A stretch of DNA of 64,000 bases from Chryseobacterium salivictor (GTDB taxonomy: Bacteria; Bacteroidota; Bacteroidia; Flavobacteriales; Weeksellaceae), in the NCBI RefSeq assembly GCF_004359195.1, contig NZ_CP037954.1:1488001-1552000 (forward strand), written 5' to 3'. How positions within the stretch are numbered: the stretch's first letter is position 1; the number at the start of each line of letters is the position of its first letter. Below are positions 30,213 through 40,755 of this stretch, piece after piece. Made by a program: the position numbers and the translations under genes. The notes under the pieces were generated by a model that made no database searches, had not been told where the DNA came from, and saw only the letters and a program-made list of their open reading frames with translations.

Positions 30213-32498
30213 ATGTCCAGTAAAAATAATAGAGACGAAAAAAACTTTAACCAGGCAGCACTTGATTATCATAGCGTTGAGCCAAAAGGGAAAATTGAAG
30301 TAATTCCATCCAAACCACATACTTCACAAAGAGATTTGTCTCTTGCTTATTCTCCGGGAGTCGCTATCCCTTGTTTGGAAATTGAAAGAGATCCAAAATT
30401 AGCTTACGAATACACCGGCAAAGGAAATTTAGTAGCAGTAATCTCAAACGGAACGGCTGTTTTGGGATTGGGTGATATCGGTGCAGAAGCTTCAAAACCG
30501 GTGATGGAGGGAAAAGGGCTTTTGTTTAAAATCTTTGCCGACATTAATGTTTTTGATATTGAAATTGATGAAAAAGATCCTGATAAATTCATCGAAATCG
30601 TTAAAGGAATTGCCCCAACATTTGGCGGAATCAATCTGGAAGACATCAAGGCTCCGGAAGCATTTTACATCGAACAGAGATTAAAAGAAGAACTGAATAT
30701 TCCGTTGATGCACGATGATCAGCACGGAACTGCGATTATTTCTGCTGCGGCATTATTAAACGCCCTTGAAATCGCGGGTAAAAATATAGGTGAGGTAAAA
30801 GTAGTTGTTAATGGCGCGGGAGCTGCGGCAATTGCCTGTACCAAACTCTATCTGGAACTCGGTCTGAAAAAGGAAAATGTGCTGATGTGCGATTCCAAAG
30901 GAGTCATCAACCATAAAAGAGAAAATTTAACTCCGGAAAAACTCGATTTTGTTGCCAATACCGAAATCGAAACCTTAGCAGATGCATTAAAAGGCGCAGA
31001 CGTTTTCATTGGACTTTCCAAAGCAGATGTCATGACGGCGGAAATGCTTTTGACCATGGCAGACAATCCTGTGGTTTTTGGTTTGGCAAATCCAAACCCC
31101 GAAATTGAATATGATCTGGCCATGGAAACCAGAAAAGACACCATCATGGCAACGGGTAGAAGTGATTATCCTAATCAGGTGAATAACGTTTTAGGATTCC
31201 CATATATTTTCCGTGGCGCGCTGGATGTTCAGGCGACTGGAATAAATGAAGCCATGAAACTGGCGGCAGTTCATGCTATTGCAAATCTGGCCAAAGAACC
31301 CGTTCCTGAAGCGGTTATTCTGACCTATAACCTAAAGAATTTGAGTTTTGGCCGCGAATATTTCATTCCAAAACCTTTTGATAACCGACTGATTACGCGA
31401 GTTTCAAAAGCAGTAGCCCAAGCCGCTATGGACAGTGGAATTGCGGGTAAACCGATTGAAGATTTCGACGAATACGAAAATACGCTTTTGGACAGAATGG
31501 GCCGTGACGAAAAACTCATCCGAATGATGCAGAACCGCGCAAAAGCCAATCCGAAAAGAGTGACTCTCGGAAATGCCGAAGAATACAACGTTCTGAAAGC
31601 AGCGCAAATTCTTTATGAAGAAGGAATTGCACAACCGATTCTGTTGGGTGATAAAAAATACATTCGGGAACAGATGAAGAAATTCGGGATTGAACTGAAT
31701 GTTCCGATTGTGGATCCTGCAGATGACGATCAGGAAGAAAACCGTAAAACGTACCGCGAATCGCTTTGGAAACTCCGTCAGCGAAAAGGCATGAACGAAT
31801 ATAAAGCTAAAAGATATGTCCGTCAGAGAGATTATTTCGGTCCGTTGATGCTGAAAAACGGTGATACCGATGCTTTGATTGTCGGTTTCTCCAAGAATTA
31901 TTCGTCAACGCTGAGACCGGTGTTAGAGGTCATTGAAAAAGAAAAAGGCGTTGACAAAGTATCATCGATGATGATGATTCTCACCGAGAAAAAACCTATT
32001 TTCTTTGCCGATACTTCGATTATCCAGAATCCTACCTCCGAAGATTTGGTTAACATTGCAAAAATGTCGGAAATGGTGGTGAAATCTTTTGCCATCGAGC
32101 CAAGAATCGCGATGCTGTCTTTTGAAAATTTTGCAGGAATCTCCGAGACTTCGAAAAAAGTAGCGAAAGCGGTTTCCATGCTTCATGAAAAATACCCGAA
32201 CATGATTGTGGACGGTGAAATACAGCCTGATTTTGCAATGGATGCTGATCATCTTTCAGATTATCCGTTTTCCAAACTGGGGACTACGCCGGCGAATGTA
32301 TTTGTGTTCCCTAATCTTGAAAGTGCCAACCTGTCCTACAAAATTATCCGCGGAATGAAAGTGGCACAGGTAGTGGGTCCTATTTTGATGGGGCTGAAAC
32401 AACCGGTTCACGTATTGCAGATGCGCGCCAGTGTAGATGAAATCGTAAATCTGGCGACCATCGCTGTTCTGGATGCCCAGATGAGAGAAAAGAAATAA
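30213..32498 (+). CDS. maeB: NADP-dependent malic enzyme, fused to a phosphotransacetylase-like domain
   Basis: Oxidative decarboxylation of malate to pyruvate with NADP reduction. The 761 residues are the usual MaeB layout: malic enzyme domain (about 1-430) with SLAYSPGVA, MHDDQHGTA and the Rossmann motif VVNGAGAAAIA; then a phosphate acetyl/butyryl-transferase-like domain (about 440-761) that is regulatory (acetyl-CoA) in characterised enzymes. The catalytic Lys/Asp lie in VFDIEIDEKDPDK and ANPNPEI regions. It precedes ruvA by 41 bp without a terminator and may be cotranscribed with ruvA-sprA. Confidence 0.95.
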   Translation: MSSKNNRDEKNFNQAALDYHSVEPKGKIEVIPSKPHTSQRDLSLAYSPGVAIPCLEIERDPKLAYEYTGKGNLVAVISNGTAVLGLGDIGAEASKPVMEGKGLLFKIFADINVFDIEIDEKDPDKFIEIVKGIAPTFGGINLEDIKAPEAFYIEQRLKEELNIPLMHDDQHGTAIISAAALLNALEIAGKNIGEVKVVVNGAGAAAIACTKLYLELGLKKENVLMCDSKGVINHKRENLTPEKLDFVANTEIETLADALKGADVFIGLSKADVMTAEMLLTMADNPVVFGLANPNPEIEYDLAMETRKDTIMATGRSDYPNQVNNVLGFPYIFRGALDVQATGINEAMKLAAVHAIANLAKEPVPEAVILTYNLKNLSFGREYFIPKPFDNRLITRVSKAVAQAAMDSGIAGKPIEDFDEYENTLLDRMGRDEKLIRMMQNRAKANPKRVTLGNAEEYNVLKAAQILYEEGIAQPILLGDKKYIREQMKKFGIELNVPIVDPADDDQEENRKTYRESLWKLRQRKGMNEYKAKRYVRQRDYFGPLMLKNGDTDALIVGFSKNYSSTLRPVLEVIEKEKGVDKVSSMMMILTEKKPIFFADTSIIQNPTSEDLVNIAKMSEMVVKSFAIEPRIAMLSFENFAGISETSKKVAKAVSMLHEKYPNMIVDGEIQPDFAMDADHLSDYPFSKLGTTPANVFVFPNLESANLSYKIIRGMKVAQVVGPILMGLKQPVHVLQMRASVDEIVNLATIAVLDAQMREKK

Positions 32499-32539
32499 AT
32501 TTTCATCAAAACTATAAACTTCAGTATAAAAAACACAAA

Positions 32540-33124
32540 ATGATTTATTCTTTAAAAGGAATTGTTCAACAACTTAATCCAACTTCCATAGTAATTGATG
32601 TACAGGGAGTTGGATATTTAGTTGGGGTCAGTTTGCAAACTTCCGAGAAATTAGTGTTAGGAAAAGAAACCTTTTTAAACATTCAACAGATTATCCGCGA
32701 AGATGCCAATCTGCTTTTCGGTTTTAACACAATTTTAGAAAAAGAAATGTTTAATCTGTTAATAAGCGTTAATGGAGTGGGACCGGTTTCTGCCCTGATT
32801 ATGCTTTCTTCTTTGTCCCTTACAGAGATTGCGGCAGGCATTCTTTCAAACAACAGTGCCCTGTTACAAAAAGTAAAAGGAATCGGTGTGAAAACTGCGG
32901 AAAGGATCGTTGTCGACTTGAGAGACAAAGTCCAAAAATTCAGCAGTTCCGATGAAAATATTTCTATATTTGTGAATAATAAAGTGAAAGAAGAATCGTT
33001 ATCTGCATTAGAGGTTTTGGGAATTTCCAGGAAGATGAGTGAGAAAATGGCAGACCGAATTCTAAAGCAGAATCCTGATCTTCGGGTAGAAGATCTGGTG
33101 AAGCAAATTTTAAAAAATATTTAA
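32540..33124 (+). CDS. ruvA: Holliday junction helicase subunit RuvA
   Basis: Binds Holliday junctions as a tetramer and guides the RuvB motor. The 194 residues have the OB-fold domain (1-64: MIYSLKGIVQ...), the helix-hairpin-helix pair (LLISVNGVGP and VKGIGVKTAERIV) and domain III at the C-terminus (EESLSALEVLGISRKM), which contacts RuvB. ruvB is not nearby. The stop lies 3 nt before the sprA start, so the two are in one operon. Confidence 0.96.
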   Translation: MIYSLKGIVQQLNPTSIVIDVQGVGYLVGVSLQTSEKLVLGKETFLNIQQIIREDANLLFGFNTILEKEMFNLLISVNGVGPVSALIMLSSLSLTEIAAGILSNNSALLQKVKGIGVKTAERIVVDLRDKVQKFSSSDENISIFVNNKVKEESLSALEVLGISRKMSEKMADRILKQNPDLRVEDLVKQILKNI

Positions 33125-33127
33125 CAT

Positions 33128-36100
33128 TTGGAGAAGAACAGTTTTTTTAAGCATAGATTTTTAATTTTTGTTTTGACGTGTTTCTCATTTGTCAGCATTT
33201 TTGCGCAACAGAAGCCCAGCGACAGTTCATCAGTTAGGACCGATTTTTCTTTGCCTAATCCGATGCGGTATGATGCGTTTTATGACGTGTCAAGCGGGAT
33301 GTACATCCTTTATCCCAAAATAGGAAATACAGTCGTCGGTAATCCCATGTCTATGACCTCTGCGGAATATCATCAGTACATGCTCAAGAATCAGTTGAGT
33401 GAATATTACAAAGAAAAATCTGCCACTAATGCTGTAGGTTACAGAAAAGACCAAACCGAAGCCATTAAAAAAGGACTGCTCCCAAGTGTTGATATTAAAA
33501 ATAAAATTTTCGAGAGTATATTCGGAGGTAATAAAATCGAAATTATTCCGCAAGGTTTCGCCTCATTCGATATTGGGGGCCTTTACCAGAAAATCGACAA
33601 TCCTTTAATTTTACCTCAGAACAGAACCAATTTCGCCGTTGATATCCAGCAGAGAATTCAAATGGGATTAATCGGTAAGGTTGGTGAGAACCTGCAGCTT
33701 AAAGCCAATTACGATACCCAAAGTGGTTTCGCTTTTGAGAACAGGATGAATCTGGTTTGGCAGGCAAAAGGATCGTGGAAGGATTTACAGTCAAAAGGTC
33801 TCACAGATAAAACCACTGGCGGCGAGGATAAAATTATAAAAAGAGTAGAATTCGGAAATGTGAATATGCCGCTTTCTACCAATTTAATTCGCGGGTCAGA
33901 ATCTTTGTTTGGTTTAAAGACCGAATTCCAGTTAGGTAAAACGTACGGAACTTTGGTGTTTTCCCAACAGCAGGGTGAAGCGCGGACCATCATCGCACAA
34001 GGTGGCGGGGTAATGAATTCCTTTAAATTAAACGCAATTGATTATGAAGATAATCAGCATTATTATTTAGACCATTATTTCTTAAATAATTACGACAAAG
34101 CACTTCTCAATTATCCACAGATTAATTCAAGAATCAGCATTACCAGAATTGAAGCCTGGGTTTTGGACCAAGGTTCAGGAAATCTTCAGGATCAAAAAGG
34201 GATTTTGGGAATTCGGGATTTGGGTGAAGGGATTTCCGGTTATCCGGATAATTCTCAAAATAATTTGTATCAAAGCATTTCCGCTGCTATTGGGATTCCC
34301 AGAGATGCAGGAACAGATTATGGAAATATCATCAAAGGTCAGCTTTTCCCCAATGCAAACGGTTCACCGGAAGCGTATGCTGACGGAGAGCAATATATTT
34401 TCAACAGAAAAGCCCGAAAATTAAATCCAAACGAGTTTGCATTTAATCCGCAACTGGGATATATGTCGCTTAATCAAAGATTAAATGACAACCAGCTTTT
34501 GGCGGTTTCTTACAGTTTTACGTTGAATGGTGATAATAAGGTATACAAAGTCGGAGAGTTTTCAGAAGAAAGTCCGGTTTTGATCACCAAAGTTTTGAAA
34601 CCGAACAGTACCGTAAAAACCACTTCGCCCATGTGGGATTTGATGATGAAGAATATTTATCCATTAAATACGAATCAAATCAATCCGGACGGTTTTTTAT
34701 TAAATGTGTATTACCGTGATCCGCAAAATGGCGGAAAGGTAAATTATCTGCCAACAACCGTTAATTCCCCAACAACGCAGGTTAATCCTAATCTTTTGAA
34801 ACTGTTCAACTGGGACCGTTTGAATATGAATAACGATTTACAGGAAGGTGGCGGAGAAACCGGCGACGGTATTTTCGATTTCGTGCCGGGAATAACGGTG
34901 GATCCTGAAAATGGAAAAGTGATTTTCACCAAAGCAAAACCTTTCGGTACTTATCTGCAAAATGTCTTGGGAACTAGTGATCCAAAATTTGTTTTTAATG
35001 AATTATACGACCAACAGAAACAGGTGGCTTCTCAAAGCAATTTGGCGCTGCGTTACACGATGGAAGGTCGGTTTAAAGGAACGCAGGGTTCCGGGATTTC
35101 TCTTGGCGCGATCAATGTTCCGCAAGGTTCTGTAAAAGTTTCTGCCAACGGTGTGCAACTTCAGGAAGGGGTAGATTATACGGTAGATTACATGTTGGGA
35201 TCGGTAAATATTATTAATGAAACGGTGAAACAATCCGGTCAGGCGGTAAGTATTTCTCTGGAAAATCAATTGATTTTTAATACCCAAAGAAAAAGATTTT
35301 TAGGTTTAAACCTAGAAAGAAAATTCAATGAACACCTTACCGTAGGTGCAACTGTTGTTAATTATGCCGAAACTCCATTAACACAGAAAGTAAACTTTGG
35401 CCAGGAAGCGGTGAATAATACCATGGCAGGATTCAATATTTTATATAATAATGAATTGCCGTTTTTGACCAGATTAACCGATAAAATTCCTTTTGTAAAT
35501 ACAGAAGCGCCGTCGAATCTGAGTTTCCTTGCCGAAGGTGCTTATCTTATTCCGGGACAAAATAAAGGAATTGGCGACCAGTCATATATCGATGATTTCG
35601 AACAGAGTACATCCAAGATTTCATTGAAAGAACCGGCGATGTGGAGTTTGGCTTCAAAGCCGGAAAAAAATCCTGAACCTTTCTTTTTAAATGGAGGTTT
35701 AAATGACAATCTTGCTTCCGGAAACGGTAGGGGATTGTTGACCTGGTATAACATCGACCCGAGATTTTACGGAATTGGCGGTAAAGCTCCGAACGGAATT
35801 AATGCTGCAGCAGTTTCCAATCATGCTTCACGGCGGGTTCAAATGTCGGAACTGTACAACAGCAGAGATTTCGTAGCAGGTGAACAGCTATACACCAATA
35901 CTTTTGATATCAGTTATTTCCCGAATGAAAGAGGGCCTTATAACATCAATAAAAATATAGAAACGACAAAGGAAAGATGGGCAGGTTTAATGAGACCGGT
36001 TTCGGTTTCTAATTTTGTGAATTCCAATATTGAATATGTAGAATTCTGGATGATGGATCCGCATGCTGATGGAAATCCCTTGGGAACTAATCCGAAATTA

Positions 36101-39100
36101 CTTTTACACTTAGGAAATGTTTCTGAAGATGTTTTGAAAGACGGCAAACTTCAGTATGAAAACGGAATGCCAACGCCGACAACTCCGGCAAATACCACGA
36201 CTACTAACTGGGGAATTCAGCCAAGTCAGTTTCCGGTTCTTTACGCTTTCTCTTCAGAAAATGAAGACAGAGCCGCTCAGGATTTAGGATATGACGGTTT
36301 AGATGCTGAAGGTGAAGCTGCAAAGTTCGGAACCAATTACGTGAATCCGGTGACCAATGTTTTGGATCCTGCTTCCGATGATTTCGTGTTTTATCTGTCG
36401 GATAAATTCCAGGGAAATCAAGCGTCTTCTTTAACGGAGCGTTATAAATATTTCCGCGGGCCGGAAGGCAATTCGAAAAGCAATACTTTGGAAGTTGCAA
36501 CTCAAATGCCGGATGCCGAGGACATCAACCGTGATTATAATTTAGATCAAAATGAAAATTACAACCAATATACTATAGAACTTGACAAGAACAAAATGGT
36601 GTTGGGCGAGAATTTTATTGTTGATGTTAAAGAAGTAGAAGCTAAATTCCAGAACGGGCAAACCGGAAAAAATAAGTGGTTTTTATTCCGTGTTCCTGTG
36701 GCGCAGTTTGATCCTTCAAGTGCTGGTGGGGAGGCTGATCCTTCTATTTTAAATAATGTCCGTTATGCCAGAATGCTACTGACAGGATTTGACCAGGCTT
36801 CAACCATCCGTTTCGGAACCTTGGATTTGGTGCGAAGCGACTGGAGAAAATACACCAAAAATATAGCAACCAATCTCAATGATTCTGATGAAGGAACTAA
36901 TTTTGTGACTGATCAGAATTTGGATGTCGGAAGTGTAAATTTAGAAGAAAATGGTTTAAACGAACCTCCTTATGTGCTTCCTCCGGGAATCGAAAGACAG
37001 ATTCTTAGCGGAAATGCCGGTGCACAAAGACAAAACGAAGCATCATTATATATGAAAGCGCAGCCATTGGAGAAAAATTCTTCCCGTGGAGTTTTCAAGA
37101 ATGTAGCGTTGGATATGCGCCGTTACAAAAATTTAGAATTATTCGTTCACGCTGAAGATTTGAAAAATGTAAATTCTTCGGACTATGATGAAGATGCAAA
37201 ATTCTTTATCCGTTTCGGAAGCGATGCCACTGATAACTATTATGAATACGAAGCATCTTTAAAATACACCTCTAAAAACGCAAGGTCACCCCTGGAAATT
37301 TGGCCAACTGAAAATACAGTAAATCTTGCCATTCAGCATTTTGTGGATGCGAAATTAAGAAGAGATCAGAATTTCCCATCGGGAATAGATATCCGTCGTG
37401 AAGATGTGGAATATGGTGCGCAGGATCCCAACAAAAAAATCTATATCAAAGGTCGCCCAAGTTTAGGGAATGTGACCACGATTATGCTGGGAGTCCGAAA
37501 TAAAAATACCCTGATCAATAAAGAAGTGGTTTTATGGGTTGATGAAATCCGTCTCTCGGAGATTGAAAATAAAGGCGGTTATGCCGGAAATGCAAGCGTG
37601 AATTTCAACCTCGGAGATTTTGCTTTGGTCAATGCGAATGCTTCCTATTCAACAATCGGCTTCGGTGGAATTGCAGAAAAACCTTCTGAAAGATCGCAGG
37701 CGGAACATTCTGCATACAGCATTAATACCACTGTAAATGTTGATAAATTCTTGCCGGAAAAAGCAGGTTTGAAAATTCCGGTAAACTATTCATACACGCA
37801 AACCATCGAGGATCCGAAGTATAATCCACTGGATAATGATGTGACTTTCGAAAATGCGCCGAACAGAGAAGAACTGAAAAAAGTAGCGAGAACCTATACG
37901 CAGCAAAGAAGTTTGGGCGTGGTGAATATGCGTAAAGACCGGATGAATCCAAACAAAAAAGCGAAGTTCTACGACGTAGAAAACGTGTCGGTAACTGCTA
38001 TTTATAATGACGACTATTACCGCGATGTTTATACCAAGAAGAATTACAGGCAATATTTGAGAGGATACGCAGATTACAATTATTCTTTCAAGCCATTTGT
38101 CATCAGGCCGTTTAATAAAATAGTGAGCGATACCGCGAAATCTTATAAGTATTTAAGATGGCTGAAAGAAGTGAACATTAATCCTGTACCAACAAGATTA
38201 TCTTTCAGAACAGAAATTGACCGTAATTATAACGAATTGGAGTTCAGAAATATCGATGCTATTCTTGGTGGAAATGCTGGTCAGGACTTTGATGTCATTA
38301 GAAACAGAAACTTCTATTTCGGCTGGCAATACGGTTTAGGATTTAATTTTACCAAATCACTGAAGTTGGAAATTAATTCTTCTATGCGAACTTTAAATGA
38401 CAATTTGAGTGTTTATGATATGAACAACAAATCGATTTTTGCGGATCCTTTCAGAGCAGGCCGCCCTGTTTTATACAACCACCGCGTTCAGCTGAATTAC
38501 AGATTGCCATTTGAATATTTACCTTATCTGGATTTTATTAATGCTGAATTAGGCTACGGCTTTACCTATAACTGGAATGCCAGAAGTACGGTGATGACCA
38601 GTTTCGTAAATCCGGAAACCAACCGTTCAGAAAGTTTGGGAAGTATTGGCCAAAACACCAGTAATATCATTGCGACTTCCGCCGTTGATGTGCCGAAATT
38701 CTTTGGAAAATTCAAGTATTTCCAAAACATCAGTATGAAGATGCAGAAGCGCAAACAGGAAATAGATTCCCTGAATAATGTGTACAATTTAGCATGGCAA
38801 AAGACCAATCAGAAAAAAACCTTCAAGAGCTATAAATTTAAAAATAAACTGAATCCGATGCAGAGTATTGCTTATGCATTAACTTCAATCAAGCAAATGG
38901 ATGTTTCTTATAATGAAAATAACGGTACCGTGCTGCCGGGATTGCTGTCTGCGCCAAATTGGTACGGTTACGGGCAAACTCTGGGCGGGCCAACTTACGG
39001 TTTCCTTTTAGGTTCGCAGGCAGATATCCGCAGAACGGTTTTGGAGCGCGGCTGGATTTCTGATTCAGATTATATGACCGATCCTTATGTTCAGATGAAA

Positions 39101-40210
39101 AACCAGAATTTCCTGGCGAACGTGCAGATCGTGCCGGTGAATGAATTTAGAATTGATATTAATTTCTTAAAAAATTATACCAGTAATTTCACGCAGTCAG
39201 GCTACAACGTAAGACAAAACTTAGCGTATCCAAATCATGATTTTGCCTTTGCAACCGAGATGATTACTTATTCCAGAACAGCGTGGACTTTCGGAACTTC
39301 ATTTACCGATGGTAAAAACATTTACGACAATATCATTTCGAATGCAAGAATCATTTCTCAACAAATGGGCGGGACTCTTGATTCCAATGGATTTACAGAC
39401 GGACATTCTTTAGCCAATGCCTACGTTTTGGTACCGGCGTTCCAGGCAGCAGTGGAAGGGAAAACACCAACCGGAATGACGGACGCCAAGAAATCAGGAT
39501 TCCCACTTCCGAACTGGAGGGTAATTTATTCCGGTTTGAAAAACATCCCGTTGGTTAACAGTCAGTTTTCTAAGTTTGATATTCTTCACGGGTATACTTC
39601 TACCTATACGGCGTCGGGAATCCAGTCGAGTATTGATTATTTTAATGTTCAGAAGAACGGAGCTTCAGACAGAGATGCGTTCGGTGATATTTATAATCCT
39701 TACACTTTCTCTCAGGTCGGTTATGTAGAAGCGTTTGCACCATTAATCGGAGCCGATGTTACGATGAGAAACAACATGCAGTTCCGGGCGCAGTATAATA
39801 TCGACCGCTTACTGATGTTGGGATTGGTAAACCATACTTTAACGGAAGATATGGGCAAAGAATACATTCTTGGATTTGGATATATTCTGAAAGATTTAAA
39901 AATGAAGATGAACTTCAAAGGAAAAGAAAGAACCATTAAAAGTGATTTGAACATCCGTGGAGATTTCTCTTTAAGAGACAGCCAAACCAGAATCACCAAT
40001 ATTTTACAGGATGATTCGCAGATCACCGGAGGACAGAAATTGATGAGTGTAAAATTATCTGCAGATTATAATATGTCCCAGAATTTCAATATCCGATTCT
40101 TCTACGATCAGTTGATGACGAAATATAAAATTTCTACCGCCTTCCCGCTTTCAACAGTTCGGGCAGGTTTAACGGCAACATTTACCTTTGGTGGAAGCAG
40201 CGGTTTCTAA
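33128..40210 (+). CDS. sprA: SprA, type IX secretion outer-membrane translocon
   Basis: A 2360-residue outer-membrane beta-barrel, the pore of the type IX secretion system (Sov in Porphyromonas), needed to export gliding adhesins and enzymes with C-terminal sorting domains. The length matches SprA. It begins with a signal peptide ending SFVSIFA|QQ (about 26-27). The first codon is TTG (33128), 3 nt behind ruvA; no in-frame ATG would keep the signal peptide. Long stretches of alternating aromatic/polar residues and an aromatic-ended C-terminus (ATFTFGGSSGF) fit a barrel. Other T9SS genes are not in the window. A terminator follows. Confidence 0.96.
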   Translation: MEKNSFFKHRFLIFVLTCFSFVSIFAQQKPSDSSSVRTDFSLPNPMRYDAFYDVSSGMYILYPKIGNTVVGNPMSMTSAEYHQYMLKNQLSEYYKEKSATNAVGYRKDQTEAIKKGLLPSVDIKNKIFESIFGGNKIEIIPQGFASFDIGGLYQKIDNPLILPQNRTNFAVDIQQRIQMGLIGKVGENLQLKANYDTQSGFAFENRMNLVWQAKGSWKDLQSKGLTDKTTGGEDKIIKRVEFGNVNMPLSTNLIRGSESLFGLKTEFQLGKTYGTLVFSQQQGEARTIIAQGGGVMNSFKLNAIDYEDNQHYYLDHYFLNNYDKALLNYPQINSRISITRIEAWVLDQGSGNLQDQKGILGIRDLGEGISGYPDNSQNNLYQSISAAIGIPRDAGTDYGNIIKGQLFPNANGSPEAYADGEQYIFNRKARKLNPNEFAFNPQLGYMSLNQRLNDNQLLAVSYSFTLNGDNKVYKVGEFSEESPVLITKVLKPNSTVKTTSPMWDLMMKNIYPLNTNQINPDGFLLNVYYRDPQNGGKVNYLPTTVNSPTTQVNPNLLKLFNWDRLNMNNDLQEGGGETGDGIFDFVPGITVDPENGKVIFTKAKPFGTYLQNVLGTSDPKFVFNELYDQQKQVASQSNLALRYTMEGRFKGTQGSGISLGAINVPQGSVKVSANGVQLQEGVDYTVDYMLGSVNIINETVKQSGQAVSISLENQLIFNTQRKRFLGLNLERKFNEHLTVGATVVNYAETPLTQKVNFGQEAVNNTMAGFNILYNNELPFLTRLTDKIPFVNTEAPSNLSFLAEGAYLIPGQNKGIGDQSYIDDFEQSTSKISLKEPAMWSLASKPEKNPEPFFLNGGLNDNLASGNGRGLLTWYNIDPRFYGIGGKAPNGINAAAVSNHASRRVQMSELYNSRDFVAGEQLYTNTFDISYFPNERGPYNINKNIETTKERWAGLMRPVSVSNFVNSNIEYVEFWMMDPHADGNPLGTNPKLLLHLGNVSEDVLKDGKLQYENGMPTPTTPANTTTTNWGIQPSQFPVLYAFSSENEDRAAQDLGYDGLDAEGEAAKFGTNYVNPVTNVLDPASDDFVFYLSDKFQGNQASSLTERYKYFRGPEGNSKSNTLEVATQMPDAEDINRDYNLDQNENYNQYTIELDKNKMVLGENFIVDVKEVEAKFQNGQTGKNKWFLFRVPVAQFDPSSAGGEADPSILNNVRYARMLLTGFDQASTIRFGTLDLVRSDWRKYTKNIATNLNDSDEGTNFVTDQNLDVGSVNLEENGLNEPPYVLPPGIERQILSGNAGAQRQNEASLYMKAQPLEKNSSRGVFKNVALDMRRYKNLELFVHAEDLKNVNSSDYDEDAKFFIRFGSDATDNYYEYEASLKYTSKNARSPLEIWPTENTVNLAIQHFVDAKLRRDQNFPSGIDIRREDVEYGAQDPNKKIYIKGRPSLGNVTTIMLGVRNKNTLINKEVVLWVDEIRLSEIENKGGYAGNASVNFNLGDFALVNANASYSTIGFGGIAEKPSERSQAEHSAYSINTTVNVDKFLPEKAGLKIPVNYSYTQTIEDPKYNPLDNDVTFENAPNREELKKVARTYTQQRSLGVVNMRKDRMNPNKKAKFYDVENVSVTAIYNDDYYRDVYTKKNYRQYLRGYADYNYSFKPFVIRPFNKIVSDTAKSYKYLRWLKEVNINPVPTRLSFRTEIDRNYNELEFRNIDAILGGNAGQDFDVIRNRNFYFGWQYGLGFNFTKSLKLEINSSMRTLNDNLSVYDMNNKSIFADPFRAGRPVLYNHRVQLNYRLPFEYLPYLDFINAELGYGFTYNWNARSTVMTSFVNPETNRSESLGSIGQNTSNIIATSAVDVPKFFGKFKYFQNISMKMQKRKQEIDSLNNVYNLAWQKTNQKKTFKSYKFKNKLNPMQSIAYALTSIKQMDVSYNENNGTVLPGLLSAPNWYGYGQTLGGPTYGFLLGSQADIRRTVLERGWISDSDYMTDPYVQMKNQNFLANVQIVPVNEFRIDINFLKNYTSNFTQSGYNVRQNLAYPNHDFAFATEMITYSRTAWTFGTSFTDGKNIYDNIISNARIISQQMGGTLDSNGFTDGHSLANAYVLVPAFQAAVEGKTPTGMTDAKKSGFPLPNWRVIYSGLKNIPLVNSQFSKFDILHGYTSTYTASGIQSSIDYFNVQKNGASDRDAFGDIYNPYTFSQVGYVEAFAPLIGADVTMRNNMQFRAQYNIDRLLMLGLVNHTLTEDMGKEYILGFGYILKDLKMKMNFKGKERTIKSDLNIRGDFSLRDSQTRITNILQDDSQITGGQKLMSVKLSADYNMSQNFNIRFFYDQLMTKYKISTAFPLSTVRAGLTATFTFGGSSGF

Positions 40211-40230
40211 TCAATTTTTAAGCTAAAATT

Positions 40231-40261
40231 AAAACTCAGGATTTCAATTCTGAGTTTTTTT
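40231..40261 (+). terminator. Terminator of sprA
   Basis: AAAACTCAG, an 11-nt loop with partial pairing, CTGAGTTTTTTT. Confidence 0.8.
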
Positions 40262-40407
40262 GTTTAGAATTAAAACCGTTCTTAAATTACATTTAAAGGT
40301 ATTGGGAAGCGAAGCGCCATCGTGCGTGGTATGTTGTACAAAGAATTTTTATTATTAAAATATCAATTTCATTATTAAACACTATAATTTAAATACGTTA
40401 AAAATCT

Positions 40408-40503
40408 ACCATTAAGAAATTAAGGAGAATTAAGAATTTTTCAAACAAATATTAATAATATATTCCATAAGGTTCTTTTGATTTTTCTTAATTCCTTAAT
40501 GGT
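40408..40503. repeat. REP-like inverted repeat
   Basis: ACCATTAAGAAATTAAG (40408-40424) and CTTAATTCCTTAATGGT (40487-40503) are inverted with one mismatch in 17. I recall arms of this kind repeated in Flavobacteriia genomes; unverified. Confidence 0.6.
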
Positions 40504-40604
40504 TAAATTGTTGTTTCTCAAAGTTTTAATATTATTTATGGTTCTCATCGGTTATAGAATTGACATTTAAAATAATTTCTATTCAGAATCGCCCGCGCGT
40601 CCGC

Positions 40605-40626
40605 AATGCTTCAGAAGCATTTTTTA
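40605..40626 (+). terminator. Orphan terminator-like hairpin
   Basis: AATGCTT, loop CAG, AAGCATT, then T-run. sprA already ended 390 bp earlier with its own terminator, so the transcript it would stop is unknown. Confidence 0.5.
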
Positions 40627-40755
40627 TTATCTTTTTCACCCCTGTGTTAAAAAAAATCTGATTTTTCAGAGATTCACTATTTTCTCACTTAAGATTTTCC
40701 AACCTCGCGAAAACAGAAATTAAATCCTTAATTTTGCTATTCATAATACAAACCT

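Larger units (their letters stand above)
40262..40755. other. Long intergenic region with repeats
   Basis: About 490 bp, no gene. Contains an inverted repeat (40408-40503), an orphan terminator-like hairpin (40605-40626) after a short GC-rich patch, and the folE promoter (TAATTTTG at 40729-40736). Confidence 0.6.
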
